A stretch of DNA of 64,000 nt from Athripsodes cinereus (GCA_947579605.1 OX388309.1:21271071-21335070), one strand, 5' to 3'; numbered from the stretch's first letter, positions 1 to 11,922 are shown. Numbers and translations are program-made. Notes: generated by a model not told the origin, from the sequence alone.

Positions 1-128
1 TTTTTTTGAGAATCCAGGATCTTTGCAGCTATCCTAGAATAAACTAATGGAGTAAAGAGTTCCCAAGCGGGGAACTCAGTGCTAGTAGGTTTATCTTAAG
101 ATAATCCACACATAAATATTTGAGTCCG

Positions 129-166
129 TTCGTATGTATGTATGTATGTATGTATGTACGTATGTC
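129..166. repeat. GTAT tetranucleotide microsatellite
   Basis: Consecutive GTAT units with one GTAC interruption. It lies at the same relative position as a shorter GTAT/GCAT tract in the inverted partner element near 60,820, so it belongs to the element and has expanded here. Confidence 0.85.
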
Positions 167-949
167 CTTAATGGACTCAGAAATTAGGAAAGACCGAAGT
201 AAAATAATACACTCTATACAAGGTCTCATCTTCTGGGCAGGTTTAAGGCTAAAAACATTTTAAATATCTTACGTATTGATAAAGATATTTTAATTTTAAT
301 GCGACCATGTCACAAAATTAGCAACAAAATGTATGTAAAATTAATGCAAGATTTAGTAAATAGCAATATTCACAGTCAAACATTTTTCATTGTATTGAAT
401 TAATATCAAAATGGATGTAACAATAAATACAACAATTCTGAAACTAAATATTTAGGGTTTATTTTCGTAATAAAATATCGTGTTTGCTAATGAGAAAAGC
501 TCTTGAATTACGTGAATAAAAATTGCATATTTTTGACATATTGGGCTATTTTCATAATGGAAGACATTATGAAACCATAGAAAACTATAGTGTAGAATAA
601 TAATAGTTTTACCTATAAAATCCATAAACAATGTTAAATGATTTTCAATGAGTGGGAACCTATTTATTTTCACCTAATATTTTTTACATAAATTATGAAA
701 TATTTGATAGTAAAATATTCTGAAATATTGAAGGATGCAGATAATCCATTTTTAAGGTTTTTTGGGAATAAAGAGTAAATACTTATATGACAATTTATTC
801 TTGACTTTTTTTAATTTCATAGCAAATACCCATTTATGCACTGCAAACCAAAAATAAAAATTCGAATGTGGACAATTATAATATTTTAACATTTATGTGA
901 CTACAATTTTTTCACGAAAAGGGATGTATACCCTTTTTTTCTTATAGAA

Positions 950-1880
950 ATTTGGGATGACAATCTTCGAGTTTTTACATTAAGATGAGGTTTTTAGTAG
1001 TTTTTGCACGTAGGTACCCGCCTATTTTTCTAAATAAAATATGAGCTTTCGAGGTGTCGAGCTCACATATTTTTCATTTGGAAGAGGTTTTTAGCACTTT
1101 TTCCATGTAGGTACCTACCAATATGTGGAATTTCTTAACTTCAAGCTTTTTCATCGGGACGAGGTTTTTAGTACTTTTTTTTCCATGTAGGTGCCTACTT
1201 ATTATTTTTTTACATAAATGTGAACATCTGAGGTGTCAAACTTCAAGATTTTTCAATGGGAAGAGGTTTTTAGCACTTTTTTCGATGTTGGCACCTACCT
1301 ATTTTTTTTAACTAAATATGGGCATGTGAGGTATCAAACTTCATGATTTTTCATTGGGAAGAGTTTTTCAGCACTTTTTTCGATGTTGGCACCTACCTAT
1401 TTTTTTTAACTAAATATGGGCATGTGAGGTATCAAACTTCATGATTTTTCATTGGGAAGAGTTTTTCAGCACTTTTTTCGATGTAGGTACCTACCTATTT
1501 TTTTTACCTAAGTATGGGCATGTGAGGTATCAAACTTCATGATTTTTCATTGGGAAGAGTTTTTCAGCACTTTTTTCGATGTAGGTACCTACCTATTTTT
1601 TTTACCTAAGTATGGGCATGTGAGGTATCAAACTTCATGATTTTTCATTGGGAAGAGTTTTTCAGCACTTTTTTCGATGTAGGTACCTACCTATTTTTTT
1701 TACCTAAATATGGGCATGTGAGGTATCAAACTTCAAGATTTTTCATTTAGAGATTTGCAATGCTTTTTATGATGTAGGTACCTACCTATTTATTGTTACT
1801 AAGCTATGGGCATGTAGGGAGTCAAAAATTAAGTTTTCTCATTGGGAAGAGCTTTTTACTTCTTTTATCCACGTAAGTGC
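950..1880 (+). repeat. 98-bp minisatellite, about nine units
   Basis: The word ATGATTTTTCATTGGGAAGA recurs at 1343, 1441, 1539 and 1637, and a variant falls at 1735, giving an exact 98-bp period. Flanking units upstream (about 950-1300) and downstream (1740-1880) are more diverged. Each unit carries GTAGGTACCTACC or a variant near a T-rich run. Central units are almost identical and the edge units diverged, the usual pattern for homogenisation of the middle of an array. Confidence 0.9.
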
Positions 1881-1951
1881 TTACTCCGTTTTTTTTTCAA
1901 TAAGATTTTGTTGTTTAAACCCATGTATTTGCAAGGTTTTCTATTTAATTA

Positions 1952-1971
1952 AACCCGAGCGATGCCGGGTT
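1952..1971 (+). other. 3'-terminal hairpin of the Helitron-like element
   Basis: AACCCG and CGGGTT form a 6-bp stem around an eight-base loop. The same hairpin, with one loop difference, lies inverted at 60,313-60,332. In Helitrons such a hairpin sits about ten bases before the 3' end. Confidence 0.7.
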
Positions 1972-1989
1972 ACATACGCTTGTACATAC

Positions 1990-4730
1990 TATTATTATTA
2001 TGAGGTAGCGTTGTTGTTCCAATATACCTAGGTATTATTACATACAATATTGTATGTACCATCATAATGCTTTAATGATCCCCAAGGCCTTATACAATAA
2101 ATAACATCTGCTCTCTGCAACCACACTGATATAATATTATTTATTCTCCTAACAACAATGATACATAATGAATATTATTGTAAATCATTCTCTCTATCCG
2201 TCCGTCCGGTCTAGGCTTATTTGTTTATATTATTTTTTATTTTTTTATTCACACCACTGTCTGTGTAATATACAAATTATCCGTCTAATGTTAATTTAAA
2301 TTGTTCGTAGGTACATCGAGAAAACAAATAAAAGTTTTGAAATATACAATATGTAGTACGTTACACATTCGTTCAAATTTCCAAAGCATGATATTGAATG
2401 GAATGATTTTCATTTTCACGTCCCGAAATTAAAAGCACTTTATGGTCACAAATAATCTTCTTGAACAAGGGTCATTCACGTGCAATAACATTTTCTATTT
2501 GTAAAGTGCAAAAATGTTTACAACATTTAGTTCAAATATTTCAAAACACAAATAAATGAAAAATGCATATAAAAAGAGGGCGGTTTGAGAAGCTTGTGCT
2601 TCATAACATGGCTGAAGTATAATTTTGAAAACAGCTGAATTTTTTCCTACACGATCTTAATCACAATTGTTTTAAAATCATAAAAAATAGTCTGATGCCT
2701 TCAATTTCGGAATTGTATTTTAAAATCTGTCCATACACTTTTATCTTTGTCTTTACTTGCAGTCTTAAATTGATAAACAATCGCCACTCCCATTGAAAGA
2801 AAGAAATACACTCTCTTTCACTTTTGGTCTCATGATAATAAAATTATGTATGAGATTTGCACGCGGAATCCCATTTTCCCACACTATTCGAGAGACCAAT
2901 CGACAACTTATAAATATCTACTACAAACTTTCTTTCATATAAGATCTAGAGGATGAGATCACTGGGTATTATTATAATTTATTTTAATTAAGTTGAACAG
3001 TGTGTAGATAGTTAATAAGAGGTAACACTACAATAGGTTAGCTGTACACTTCCTCACATACCTACTTACGCTATAAACGGGGTCCACGATGATAATATAA
3101 TAGTTTCACACATAATTTTTGTCATAAGGTATGTCGTACATTTTTTTCGCTACACAGCTGCTGCTTGAGGCTATTATTATTGACTGTTAATCTTTGATAA
3201 AATTTAAAATTTTGTTTTGCAAATCGAGGATGAAGTCATTTGCATAAAATAAAAACGTAAATTATTTTGTTTATTGAGTATACCTACATATTATTATCTA
3301 TTGTTACAACTTATTTGTTCCATGAATTTTAATTGATTAGGTATGTATATAGCTAACGATACCCTATCAGTAAGACAATATGAATAAATTGGTTGAATCA
3401 TGAATGTTAGACAATTTTGTAAGTCATTTTTTTTTAATTTATCCTCATTCGTGAGTACTTTAAAAGAAGCATAGAATTACAAAATGTTAATTCAAAAAGA
3501 TTTTATTCAGTAAGCGGAGTAAATCAACAAGATAAATAAAATCATGAAATTCTTGTTTCAAAGTTGAAGATGTTGTTTAATGGACAGTTACTAACCATTT
3601 ACATAAAAATAGTTTTAAGTGGAATTACTTCAATTATCAATCCCCTCAACTAGAAGCCATGAGCTGTGATGTATTTTGTATATTTTGGATTGATGTAAAG
3701 CATGCGTAAGATTAGTTTTTCAACATTAATATCACCTATATCTATAATAATCAAATACTTACCTATCTAACACATCATTACTGTAGAGAGAGAGTGGTAT
3801 TGAAATTAATGATAATAGTAACATTATTAATTTGAGATACAATAATGAAATTAAGTATGGACTGGATCATTATTTATGTTGTCAGATTCTTTTATCTATG
3901 AACATTGTGTTTCCTCTTCGCATATATCGTCGTTAAAAAGTTTAACAGTTCAAAATCCAAATCGTCTACGAAAGGTATTCAACATCTTGACCGTACATTT
4001 ACATGACACGTAAAGGCGTCTATCCTGTGTCGTGATTTTGGTTGTTGGACGAAATAATTTTCAACGTGTGTTAGATATATTATTATGGAACGCGTTAAAA
4101 TTATACTACTGTTATTATTCTGTTATCTGTAATATTACTTGAGCTTATTGTGTTATATTAAGAAGATTCTGAATAGAAGCTGCAGCTGTGAAAATTAGCG
4201 ATCAGAAGCCGTTATCTTATTGTGATTTAATAACATACCTGATATTGTTTTGTCTTGTATTGAAACCGAGTACGTAAAACAAAAGTGACAGGTATTTATA
4301 ATACAGTGCTCCAAAATCGCAATGTACAATGATGGTAGGTATATATAATGTGAGTATGAATTTATGAATTTCCATTGATTTCAAACCTACATACTTATTG
4401 TTTTGTAAAAATCTTTATTTGAAACTATCTAATGCCGATTTTTCATTATGTGTATTGTATAAAATATAAATAAATTCATATCAAAACATATGTAATGTTC
4501 TCTATTTAGATTCTTAAGAAGCACAATAAATAGATTCAAAATTTCCTGTACTGTGAAGTAATATTTTCCCATCTTTTTTGTTTGCATAATTTTCAAGACT
4601 TGTTATTATTATCAATATAAATATTACGCACCCTTCAACTGCAGGATACCTTGAATGTTGCTACAAAATGAAAGAACACTAAAATCTAGTAGGTTCATCA
4701 ATAAATCATATTGCTTTGTATGTAGATACT
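1990..4730. other. AT-rich stretch with no recognised feature
   Basis: Frames are short and full of stops. I see no splice-flanked open segment, RNA gene or transposon terminus. A pyrimidine-rich acceptor-like site near 2760 is followed by stops in all frames within eleven codons. Confidence 0.6.
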
Positions 4731-4734
4731 TGCT

Positions 4735-4980
4735 GAATTTTCTACTTCTGTTCCATTATGTCACGTCTCACAAGTGAGGTACCCAGCAGGCTAATTGCAG
4801 ATTGTAAAAATGTTGACTATCTTCTCCGTGCCAATGAAAATTAAAAAAATTGAAGATGGGTACCAAGCCTCATCGCTGAATTGTAGAAGTTGATTATCTT
4901 ATACGCAAAGGTATTGCTTTTAACAGGACACTCGTAAACTTACAAAAAAAGTGGGAGAACTATCCTCTACCGAGGACTGT
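4735..4980 (+). repeat. Family X repeat, copy a
   Basis: Near full-length copy of an unclassified ~300-bp interspersed repeat. Landmarks in order: CACAAGTGAGGTACCCAGCAG, an AT-rich part, a CTTCTCCGTGCC word, a 'GCCTCATCGCTGAATTGTAGA' word, then ACAGGACACTCGTAAACTTAC and GTGGGAGAACTATCCTCTACC. The same landmarks occur in the same order near 10.6, 24.0 and 36.9 kb, and inverted near 20.1, 28.1, 30.3, 37.7 and 50.6 kb. I found no reading frame, A/B boxes or clear terminal inverted repeats, so the class (MITE, SINE or Helitron derivative) is open. Confidence 0.65.
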
Positions 4981-5039
4981 CCCAAATCACTTATTTTTTG
5001 TGATTATCTTAAATTGATATACCTAACAATTAAACTTAC

Positions 5040-5125
5040 CTATTGTTGGCAAGGATAGAAGAATAGTGGCGCTCGATCCACTCTGCATATCCCGTAAGGG
5101 AAAAGGTGTAATGATGATAATTTAC
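5040..5125 (+). pseudogene. LINE 3' tail fragment (end of ORF2 and 3' end)
   Basis: One frame reads WRSIHSAYPVREKV followed by stops and an ATGATGAT tail. Short 3' remnants of insect non-LTR retrotransposons often end this way, with a Trp-Arg-Ser motif just before the stop and a short simple-repeat tail. Related remnants are at 6290-6365 and, on the minus strand, 56,470-56,590. Too short to name a clade. Confidence 0.5.
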
Positions 5126-5129
5126 TTTT

Positions 5130-6285
5130 AATTTTGATTGTTTGTCTATAGTTTAAACCAACATACTAAAATAAACCACCTATTATCGGTTTAATTTTTG
5201 TATGACATTTATCCAGAACATTATAATTTATCGCGTATCAGTTTCGTAACAAATAAAAACATTGGTCAATATATAATAATTAATATTCCAAGTATTTTTT
5301 TTAGTTTAATTTATTACTTATTGTACATGTAGATTTCTAATATCTACATTTAATTAATTATACTTCGATAAATATCCAATGAAACATATTAATTTGTTTT
5401 ATAAATAATTATTAATTTCTATTTTCACCAGATTACAATAATGTCACTTCGTATACCACGGTAATAAAATAATTGTGCGCCATTCGATTACATTAGTTTT
5501 TATGTCATTAGATTATTCAAATTGTTATTATTATTTAACAGGTGAGATATTGATTCGATCACATGTCGTCATTAATATTCTGGTAGGTATATGGGTAGGC
5601 ACATGTCTATTTCATTTGCAAATTGAGTCTTGAAAACGTTCATATTATTCTTATTATATTGTATGTCATGGTCGTCATGGAGTACTTTAGAATTTCTTTG
5701 AAAATATTTATATGGGTTTCGAAATTTTTATACAAATGCGTGATGAGCAGGGGAGAATGAAAAATTATTTTCTTCAAATTGTCCTGGGTCTGGGTATTAC
5801 ATGCACCTATATATTTTGTTTAGTGCATTGAATATACATAATTGTGTATCGTTGTGTTAGTACCCATAATACAAGATTCATGCCTTGGTTTGGGACTAGC
5901 TCGATGTGTGTGAGTTATTCATGCGTGCCAAGTTATGTTATGTTAAGTTTTAAATAAACCGCAATATATTTAACAATTTCCCAGTAAGCGATATGCTTGT
6001 GACGTAGAGGTGGTAGAGGTCTTCGAACCCGAGATCTACATATCAATTAAAAGACTCTATCATCAGGATCAAATTGCACATCTCCTACAAACAACTGTAT
6101 CCGTCTTATCTGGGCTCATCAATTAAGCTACAGAGTAACTATCTATAGGTACTTGGAGACGTGGTTAGTCGAGGATCATATTGTGATTTAAGCGTATAGA
6201 CCTGATCGTCAAGAATGAACACGTAATATGAATATGAGAGCATGCAAAAGGAACTGCATGAATATTGTAGAAAAAAAGTGTAAAA
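5130..6285. other. AT-rich stretch with no recognised feature
   Basis: No open frame above background, no terminal repeats and no RNA gene seen. Only short palindromes and A/T runs. Confidence 0.55.
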
Positions 6286-6287
6286 AC

Positions 6288-6365
6288 ATAAATAAAGGAC
6301 GCTCGATCTTTTCCCTTTATACCCCGCAAGGGAAACAGCGTGATGGGAAGACGAGGATGATTTTG
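6288..6365 (+). pseudogene. LINE 3' tail fragment, second copy
   Basis: Shares CGCTCGATC, a CCCCGCAAGGGAAA word and a GATGGG/GAGGATGAT tail with the remnant at 5040-5125. A length difference in the middle shifts the frame, so this copy is broken. Confidence 0.5.
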
Positions 6366-6369
6366 AGAT

Positions 6370-7155
6370 TAAAAAATTGAGACAATTTTACGATCATGAG
6401 TCGTGGGAACGGTGTGGCTAGTTTTTATCCTGTGCTCCCGATGGAAGGAAGAAGTTAGTTTGTTAGTGATTTAACCACAAACTCCATATTATATTTTTTA
6501 TACTAAACTATGTCTCCTAATGAAAGTTGATGATTAAGAACGAATTCTAATTCAATAAAAGTCTCATTAATAAAGTGATTAGTATAATAGATATTTGAGG
6601 GTATTTTAAGCAAATCTCTATTAAGTCGTTAACCTGAATAAATATTATTTTAGTAGCGTATTCCATTAATTTTAAACTCGTATCATTCCTACATATTAGA
6701 TAATAAAAATTATAAAAAATATATATATATATATATAAAACAAGTGTTACAAATAAATTGTAAAATTCCTATTTAGTTAACAACACAATATTATTATTGT
6801 ATATTTAACAATAAATTTTGTAGCGTAGGTATATGAACCTAATTGATATTTTTATTTATTTAAACATTAATGAGATAATATTAATTACAAATCAACAATT
6901 TCCTAACTGTTTGTAAAATCAACCTAATAAATAACAGAAGATTATTTGAAGTAGTTACATTCATTTTATTATTAGCTTTTAATCCAGCTTTGCTCAAAGA
7001 ATAAAAAAATATAATTATACAGAGCACACATCCGAGAAATGGCTTTATTTAGAAACACTTTCATATAAAATACATTTTTATCGGTTATTCATGATTTGAT
7101 GTAAAATATTTGCAATCATTTTTTAATTTTTATAGTTTATATGAATACGTAATAA
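6370..7155. other. AT-rich stretch with a TA microsatellite
   Basis: A run of alternating A and T lies at about 6718-6737. The rest is low-complexity AT-rich DNA without recognised genes. Confidence 0.6.
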
Positions 7156-7159
7156 TGTA

Positions 7160-7326
7160 GTAGGTACATCATCATTATAGGCGCTACTCCTCATTGACTC
7201 CTCAAGAACTCGCTTCCACCTTTGCTCCTTTATCACCTTTTGACGCCAATTGCTTATGGCCAACGCCCAGAGGTTTTTTTCCATTCCATCCATCTTTTTC
7301 AGCGTTTGCCTAGCAATAGTGGTCAT
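7160..7326 (-). pseudogene. Possible LINE ORF2 C-terminal fragment
   Basis: A GC-richer island in AT-rich DNA. The minus strand encodes an open segment with the pattern NLWALAISNWRQKVIKEQ, reminiscent of the Trp/Arg-rich tails ('DR..WR') that end many insect LINE ORF2 proteins. The match is loose and no upstream reverse-transcriptase motif is present. It could also be an unrelated relic. Confidence 0.3.
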
Positions 7327-7334
7327 TCCTTGTA

Positions 7335-8800
7335 AATACGAAATTGAAACAAATTAGTATTTTAACATAAATAATTTTAATCTCCATTCTGTTGCTTATG
7401 CAATTTTCATACCAGACTTATTCTCACTTCCACTTCTTCTAGTTTGATCGGGGGCCCATTCCGTTAAGGCACTTCCTTCAAAAATTCTTGTTTTTCACTG
7501 CCTTCAGGACTTTCGTTCATTTTTGTTTTCATTTCACATTTCGTTCATGTAAAGGGAGCGTAATAAAGGAAACGTGATTAACACAAACACAAATGTGAAC
7601 TGACTCCAATATTTATAATATTTAAGCGTCTTGATTTCACTTATCAACAATACAAACTTATCTCATAAGAACAGGTAACTAAATAAATTATTATTCTTAG
7701 TAATAAATATATATTTACTCACTTACCTAACTGCTGTGGGAGGAGATCAATAAATATTTATATCAAAACAAATTTTCCACATAGAAATTTATCAGCACCC
7801 ACTACATTCTGCATATTACATGGTTTTAATACAATTTGTCACACTGTCAAAGAATTGTTGAAGATTGACAAGTACAAAACTATGAACCTAATTACAAAAT
7901 AAGTCAATTAATGTAATTCGGATTTACATAAGAGTTTTCAACACATAAAATGTTTAATAAATTATAAGATCAATTTAATATGAAACAGTAAGTTTTTTTT
8001 TATTAAAATATACTTCATTATTTTTAGCAACTAACAGGAGTTTTTCATCATCTTCTACTTTTCATTTTAATCTGTCCCTCGTTGTCATTATTTTGTACCT
8101 CATATCGTTTTTAAGAGTTCATTTTTTAAAGCGATGCAGGCTGTCATGTCGTTGTCCATTGCATTCATGTCCCACGATTACCTAATCAGTTAAATATGTG
8201 TAAATTAGACTATGCCACGAAGCATTGTGATATTTTTTATTTAAAACTATTGGCGCCACGAGTAAAACATTGCATAGATTTGCTATTAGCCTACTACAAT
8301 TTGTCCGTTTTATTTAGTTTGTAAGTGCTACTTTATTAATTACATATTATATTGTAAAGTGGAAAAAGTATCTTCCACTATTGCCGCTTATTAATTTGGT
8401 GAGAAAATTCCAACAACAACCGACGGGCAATAAATTGTGTGTCATAAAATTATTGCTCAATTTATTTATTTATTATCAAACAGCTATTGATTAACAAACA
8501 CAATGCCTCTACAAGTAGCAAAGTGAGATTCTCTAACTTAAAATCTCCATTAGTGAGTAGCTATTAAAATAATATTAGTACAATATTTTCAATTATATGA
8601 GAATTTTTAAGCCAAGCTATCGATAGATGACACGCCATAAAAACATCGAATTAAGATAATTTTTATATGCTTTTAAGATTTCAACGGTATATAATTTTAG
8701 TCCAACAATTTTATCCCTGATATAATTCACGTATTTGCATATACCTACTTACATACATCACTAATATTTATTCACATTAATTTATGCTGTGAATTTATCA
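7335..8800. other. AT-rich stretch with no recognised feature
   Basis: No supported gene. A TTTATTTATTTATT run near 8460 could be the simple-repeat end of another minus-strand LINE, but the adjacent sequence is not recognisable. Confidence 0.5.
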
Positions 8801-8804
8801 TATT

Positions 8805-8912
8805 TTATTTATTCTTTACTGTACATTGATTACAAGCAAATTCACACAAAAATACATTTTAAACAAAGACAATCATACAATCAATATACAGAGGGCGAGT
8901 TTATTTTGTATT
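8805..8912 (-). repeat. LINE 3' end with AATAAA-type tail (family T)
   Basis: On the minus strand this reads AAACTCGCCCTCTGTATATTG, then about 40 bp, then TTTGTGTGAATTTGCTTGTAA, AATGTACAGTAAAGAATAAA and TAAAATA. The second half matches 23,172-23,235 closely and the first half matches 17,965-18,110. Insect LINE 3' ends commonly carry a GATAAACTCGCC-type end of ORF2 shortly before such a tail. Confidence 0.65.
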
Positions 8913-8974
8913 TTAAGAATTAATTATTTTTCCTTTATGTGAAAAAGTTATAAGGTAAAACAACCACATAATTT

Positions 8975-9050
8975 TGTTTTTTTTTTAAACTAATATATAA
9001 GTATCTGGGTGTTGTTATAAACCCAAATACAACCTTCTACACCTTTCAAA
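8975..9050 (-). mobile_element. 5'-truncated tRNA-derived SINE (family S)
   Basis: Contains only the 3' part of the SINE seen complete at 42.7, 49.8 and 54.0 kb: reversed AAAGGTGTAGAAGGTTGTATT, the GGGTTT...AAACCC hairpin, then the A-rich end. The tRNA-like half is missing, as expected from incomplete reverse transcription. Confidence 0.75.
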
Positions 9051-9179
9051 AAACGTAAAGTATGAATTCAAAGAATGAACAAATATTTTAAACAATACCA
9101 ATTAATATTAAATAGTTTATTCTGCAATGTATGTTATCGCATTAATAGAGATTGTTATATTTATTCTTCTTCTTAAAAT

Positions 9180-9413
9180 GCCATGGCAGTCCCCTCGACG
9201 TTGGCTATTACCCTGGCGTAGGTTTCTCTGTGCTGTGCTAGCTGGAACAGCTCTTCCACCCTACGGACTCCAGTCCACTCAAGGATATTTTTCAGCCAGG
9301 ACATTTGCCGCCTTCCACACCGCGACCACCCTCAATATATCCCTTCAAAATGAAATGGAGCAACTCTATTTCTCATTTCGAAGTACGTGTCCCAAATATG
9401 TCATCCTCCTCAT
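9180..9413 (-). pseudogene. LINE ORF2 C-terminal fragment
   Basis: The reverse complement encodes YLGHVLRNEK, then, after stops and a frame change, GRRQMSWLKNILEWTG, VEELFQLAQHRETYARVIANV. The pattern GRR..SWLKN...WTG...LF..A......VIANV is the familiar C-terminal tail of RTE/Jockey-like 'endonuclease-reverse transcriptase' proteins of insects. At least two stops and one frameshift separate the parts. The plus-strand open frame at 9127-9510 is only the complement of this relic. Confidence 0.75.
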
Positions 9414-9604
9414 CTTTATATTAGAAAATAATAATTTATTTTTATTGAACTCCTTACAATTTTTTTATTTTATCCCGTATTTAATATTGCTGGCCGACGG
9501 TACTTGGTAGAAGTTCATGTAATATTAATAAAAATAAAGTCACTCATTTTACGTTATCCTGATGGTGAGAGCGGAATCTCTTGATAGCCGGCTCGCAATT
9601 ATTA

Positions 9605-9740
9605 ATAAATTCACAGTGGAAGTGCTAAACAGTAGTGTTTTAAAAGATAATATTTAAATTAAAACACTGTTTAATTCCACTATGAGATTGCTTTAATTAA
9701 AACGTTTTCGACTACAATGTAGTCATCATCAGTAATAACA
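9605..9740 (-). repeat. Penelope-LTR-like repeat with hammerhead-like core
   Basis: On the minus strand 9732-9706 reads CTGATGA, a 16-base segment that folds as GACTAC/GTAGTC, then GAAA. This is the order of conserved parts in hammerhead ribozymes, which are known from the terminal repeats of Penelope-like elements. One extra T lies between CTGATGA and the stem. Next to it, about 9613-9685, is a strong inverted repeat with arms containing AGTGGAA and AAACAGT...TGTTTTA. A second locus with the same layout is at 43,784-43,811. No protein-coding part is present here. Confidence 0.45.
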
Positions 9741-9744
9741 CAAT

Positions 9745-10585
9745 ACTAAATCTAAAATCAAAGGACATACAACAATATTAAATATTAAAAAAATTTTAAG
9801 GAGTGGTCACAATTGGTAGTGTGTGTGTGGAGGGTGGGGGTGAAAAGTTCAGGATAAAGTATAGAATATTTAGTAGTGTTTTATTTTTATTAATCTCCTG
9901 TATTTTATATTTTGTACACCGTGTCTTTTTAACAATATTATTTGTTTTTGTTGTTAAAATTTATAGATTAATAAGGAAACCGAAAAAAATATGACAACAC
10001 AGCTCAAAACACAAAAAAGCTTTCGTTTGAGTATGGAAAAAAATCAATTTAAAGCTACAATAGGAGCTGTTAGAGACTAGGTAGGTACCTGACACTTTAT
10101 ATATTTGTTTAGGTAAGTATCGAAGATTTCACAGAAGCTTATATATTTATACAACGCCAATAAATAACAGAGTTTGAATTAATCAACACCATCTATAAAT
10201 CTCTACATACACGGCTTATCTACTATGTTTAATATAATGGTTTTATTAATCAAGAATGTGTTGAGTAGAAAATATCCGTTCATTACTATTTTATTTTTAT
10301 TACGCTAACTTCAATCCCGGCTTCAATCAGAGAGCAGTGACCAATCTATTAATTAAAATAAGATACATAATAAAGCATGGCATCACTTTAAGTTGTAACC
10401 ACAGTCATTAGTAGAAAAATACTCCAAATCAAATGAAACCGAATTCGGTCAAAAAGTTGCAGTCGCCGAATATATCAAAATAGCTTTTAAATTAAATGAG
10501 ATAAATTATCATTGAAGTTGTACCGACATTACCTACTCATTGGAGGCAAACTTAAATATTGTTTAAATACATGCTTATATATATG
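9745..10585. other. AT-rich stretch with no recognised feature
   Basis: A 63-codon open frame at 9803-9994 has low-complexity hydrophobic composition and no recognisable motif, so I do not call it a gene. A GTAGGTACCTGAC word lies near 10,081. Confidence 0.5.
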
Positions 10586-10588
10586 TGT

Positions 10589-10797
10589 GTACTTCTGCTA
10601 CTATTACTATACCATTACGTCATTTCCCACAAGAGGGGTAGCTGCTGGGGTAGACCAGCGTGGTTTTTGAGTGGCATAGGTATCTGATAACTGAATTTAG
10701 TATTTGAAATATATTTTTCGAACACCTGCCTTTTACAAGGCACTAAAAACTTACGGAAAAGAGTGAGAAACTTATTCTTCATCGGCTGCTCCACGAG
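10589..10797 (+). repeat. Family X repeat, copy b
   Basis: Begins TACTATTACTATACCATTAC with TTTCCCACAAGAGGGGTAGC, has a diverged, shortened middle, then CGAACACCTGCCTTTTACAAG, AACTTACGGAAAAGAGTGAG and ends with GCTGCTCCACGAG. The last part matches the reverse complement of 50,583-50,680 closely, which defines the 3' boundary of the family. Confidence 0.65.
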
Positions 10798-11587
10798 TTG
10801 AAGAAAAATTGATTTTATGAACTTTCGTTATAAAGTTCTCGCTAATATTTTGGTTACTAAATGAATAAAATTGTACCTACATATTATTTTTATCCACGAA
10901 CATTCACAATAAACGCAAACCCGCATATAAAGAAATAGTTATACTTTTACTTTTTTAGCTTTAAGTGTCTATCGTGAATAAGTATATTATCAAAAAAAAT
11001 TATTTTTTATTTTTTATTTTTTTCATCTTAAAGGACACAAACAGTTCAAATTAACAAATATTAACAGTCATATTTTTCCAGAAAACAAACCAATCAAGGT
11101 CCCGCAAATTACCGAAGCGTATGACGAACAAGTAAAGTTGCAAATAAACAGTCATAACACAAACTCACCCCACCAAATCGATGGCTTATTTCTATAGGGA
11201 GACAAGTCGAAAAACATGATTTTACACAAATCGCATTTTAAGTTTTAGCCAAAACTTAATCTATGATATCTTCGCAAAATAAAAAGCTAACCTACTAATA
11301 ACTTCGCAATTTATTTGTAAAAAGATGTTCTTATTATTACTAACATAATTTCAATTCATTTCGATAATCAAAAAAAATATAAAAATTAAAAATATGAAGG
11401 TATTCAGACTTAACTCCCCATAAAATCGTACGTCTTGGTAATTATATCAATTCTATAAGGAGACATCTCAAATGTCTCCGTATAGAAGTAGATTTTTGTC
11501 CTACTTTATACAGAGAAAATCGTATGTTTTTAGTTGTCTCCTGCTGTCAATTTGCACTTGAAATGTGATGGAGGAAAACCTTTAGAT

Positions 11588-11922
11588 CAGAGGTTCCCAA
11601 ACTTTTTTTCTCATAGACCAATTTCAAAAATTTGCTGGTAGTAATATTTCAAATATTTCATATTAGAAATATTTCAAAAACTCCTCGGTTTTCTTACAGA
11701 ATATTTTCTAACAGCCTTTTTCTATAATGTAACGGGTATTTGTACCGACTATTGTTGATTTCATTATCTGGTGCTTTTACCGAATATCCGATACTTTAAC
11801 TATGGATTCGTGGACCCCCTCTTACGACTTGTGCACCCCCATTTTTTAGTCACGCCATCGTAGACCCCGTCGAGTCTCCCGTGGACAACTGGGGTCCACC
11901 TGGACCACTTTGGGAATCACTG
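11588..11922. mobile_element. hAT-type MITE
   Basis: Starts CAGAGGTTCCCAAACTTTTT and ends GACCACTTTGGGAATCACTG, giving imperfect terminal inverted repeats of the CAGNGGTTCCCAAA type known from hAT elements. It is flanked by CTTTAGAT (11,580-11,587) and CTTGAGAT (11,923-11,930), an 8-bp target duplication with one mismatch that fits the hAT nTnnnnAn preference. At 335 bp with no reading frame it is non-autonomous. The interior holds GTGGACCCCCTC and GTAGACCCCGTC words typical of this repeat type. Confidence 0.85.

Larger units (their letters stand above)
105..1984 (+). mobile_element. Non-autonomous Helitron/DINE-like element, long copy
   Basis: This interval shares sequence with the reverse complement of 60,300-60,857 at both ends. 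The shared 5' part begins TCCACACATAAATATTTGA and runs through a GTAT-rich stretch and about 300 bp up to ~660. The shared 3' part begins near 1918 and ends in a hairpin at 1952-1971 followed by GCTTGTA. A start in TC, a 3' hairpin close to the end, no visible target duplication and a central tandem array are the architecture of Helitron/Helentron derivatives such as DINE-1. The centre (about 950-1880) is an expanded 98-bp minisatellite, of which the other copy retains about one unit. No coding capacity is seen. The exact 3' terminus is uncertain because CTTG is not the canonical CTRR. Confidence 0.6.

Noticed and set aside
950..1880. CRISPR-like array
   Set aside because: The repeats are head to tail with a constant 98-bp period and no unique spacers, in eukaryotic DNA.
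9127..9510. 127-codon plus-strand frame
   Set aside because: It is the complement of a LINE ORF2 tail whose motifs read on the minus strand.
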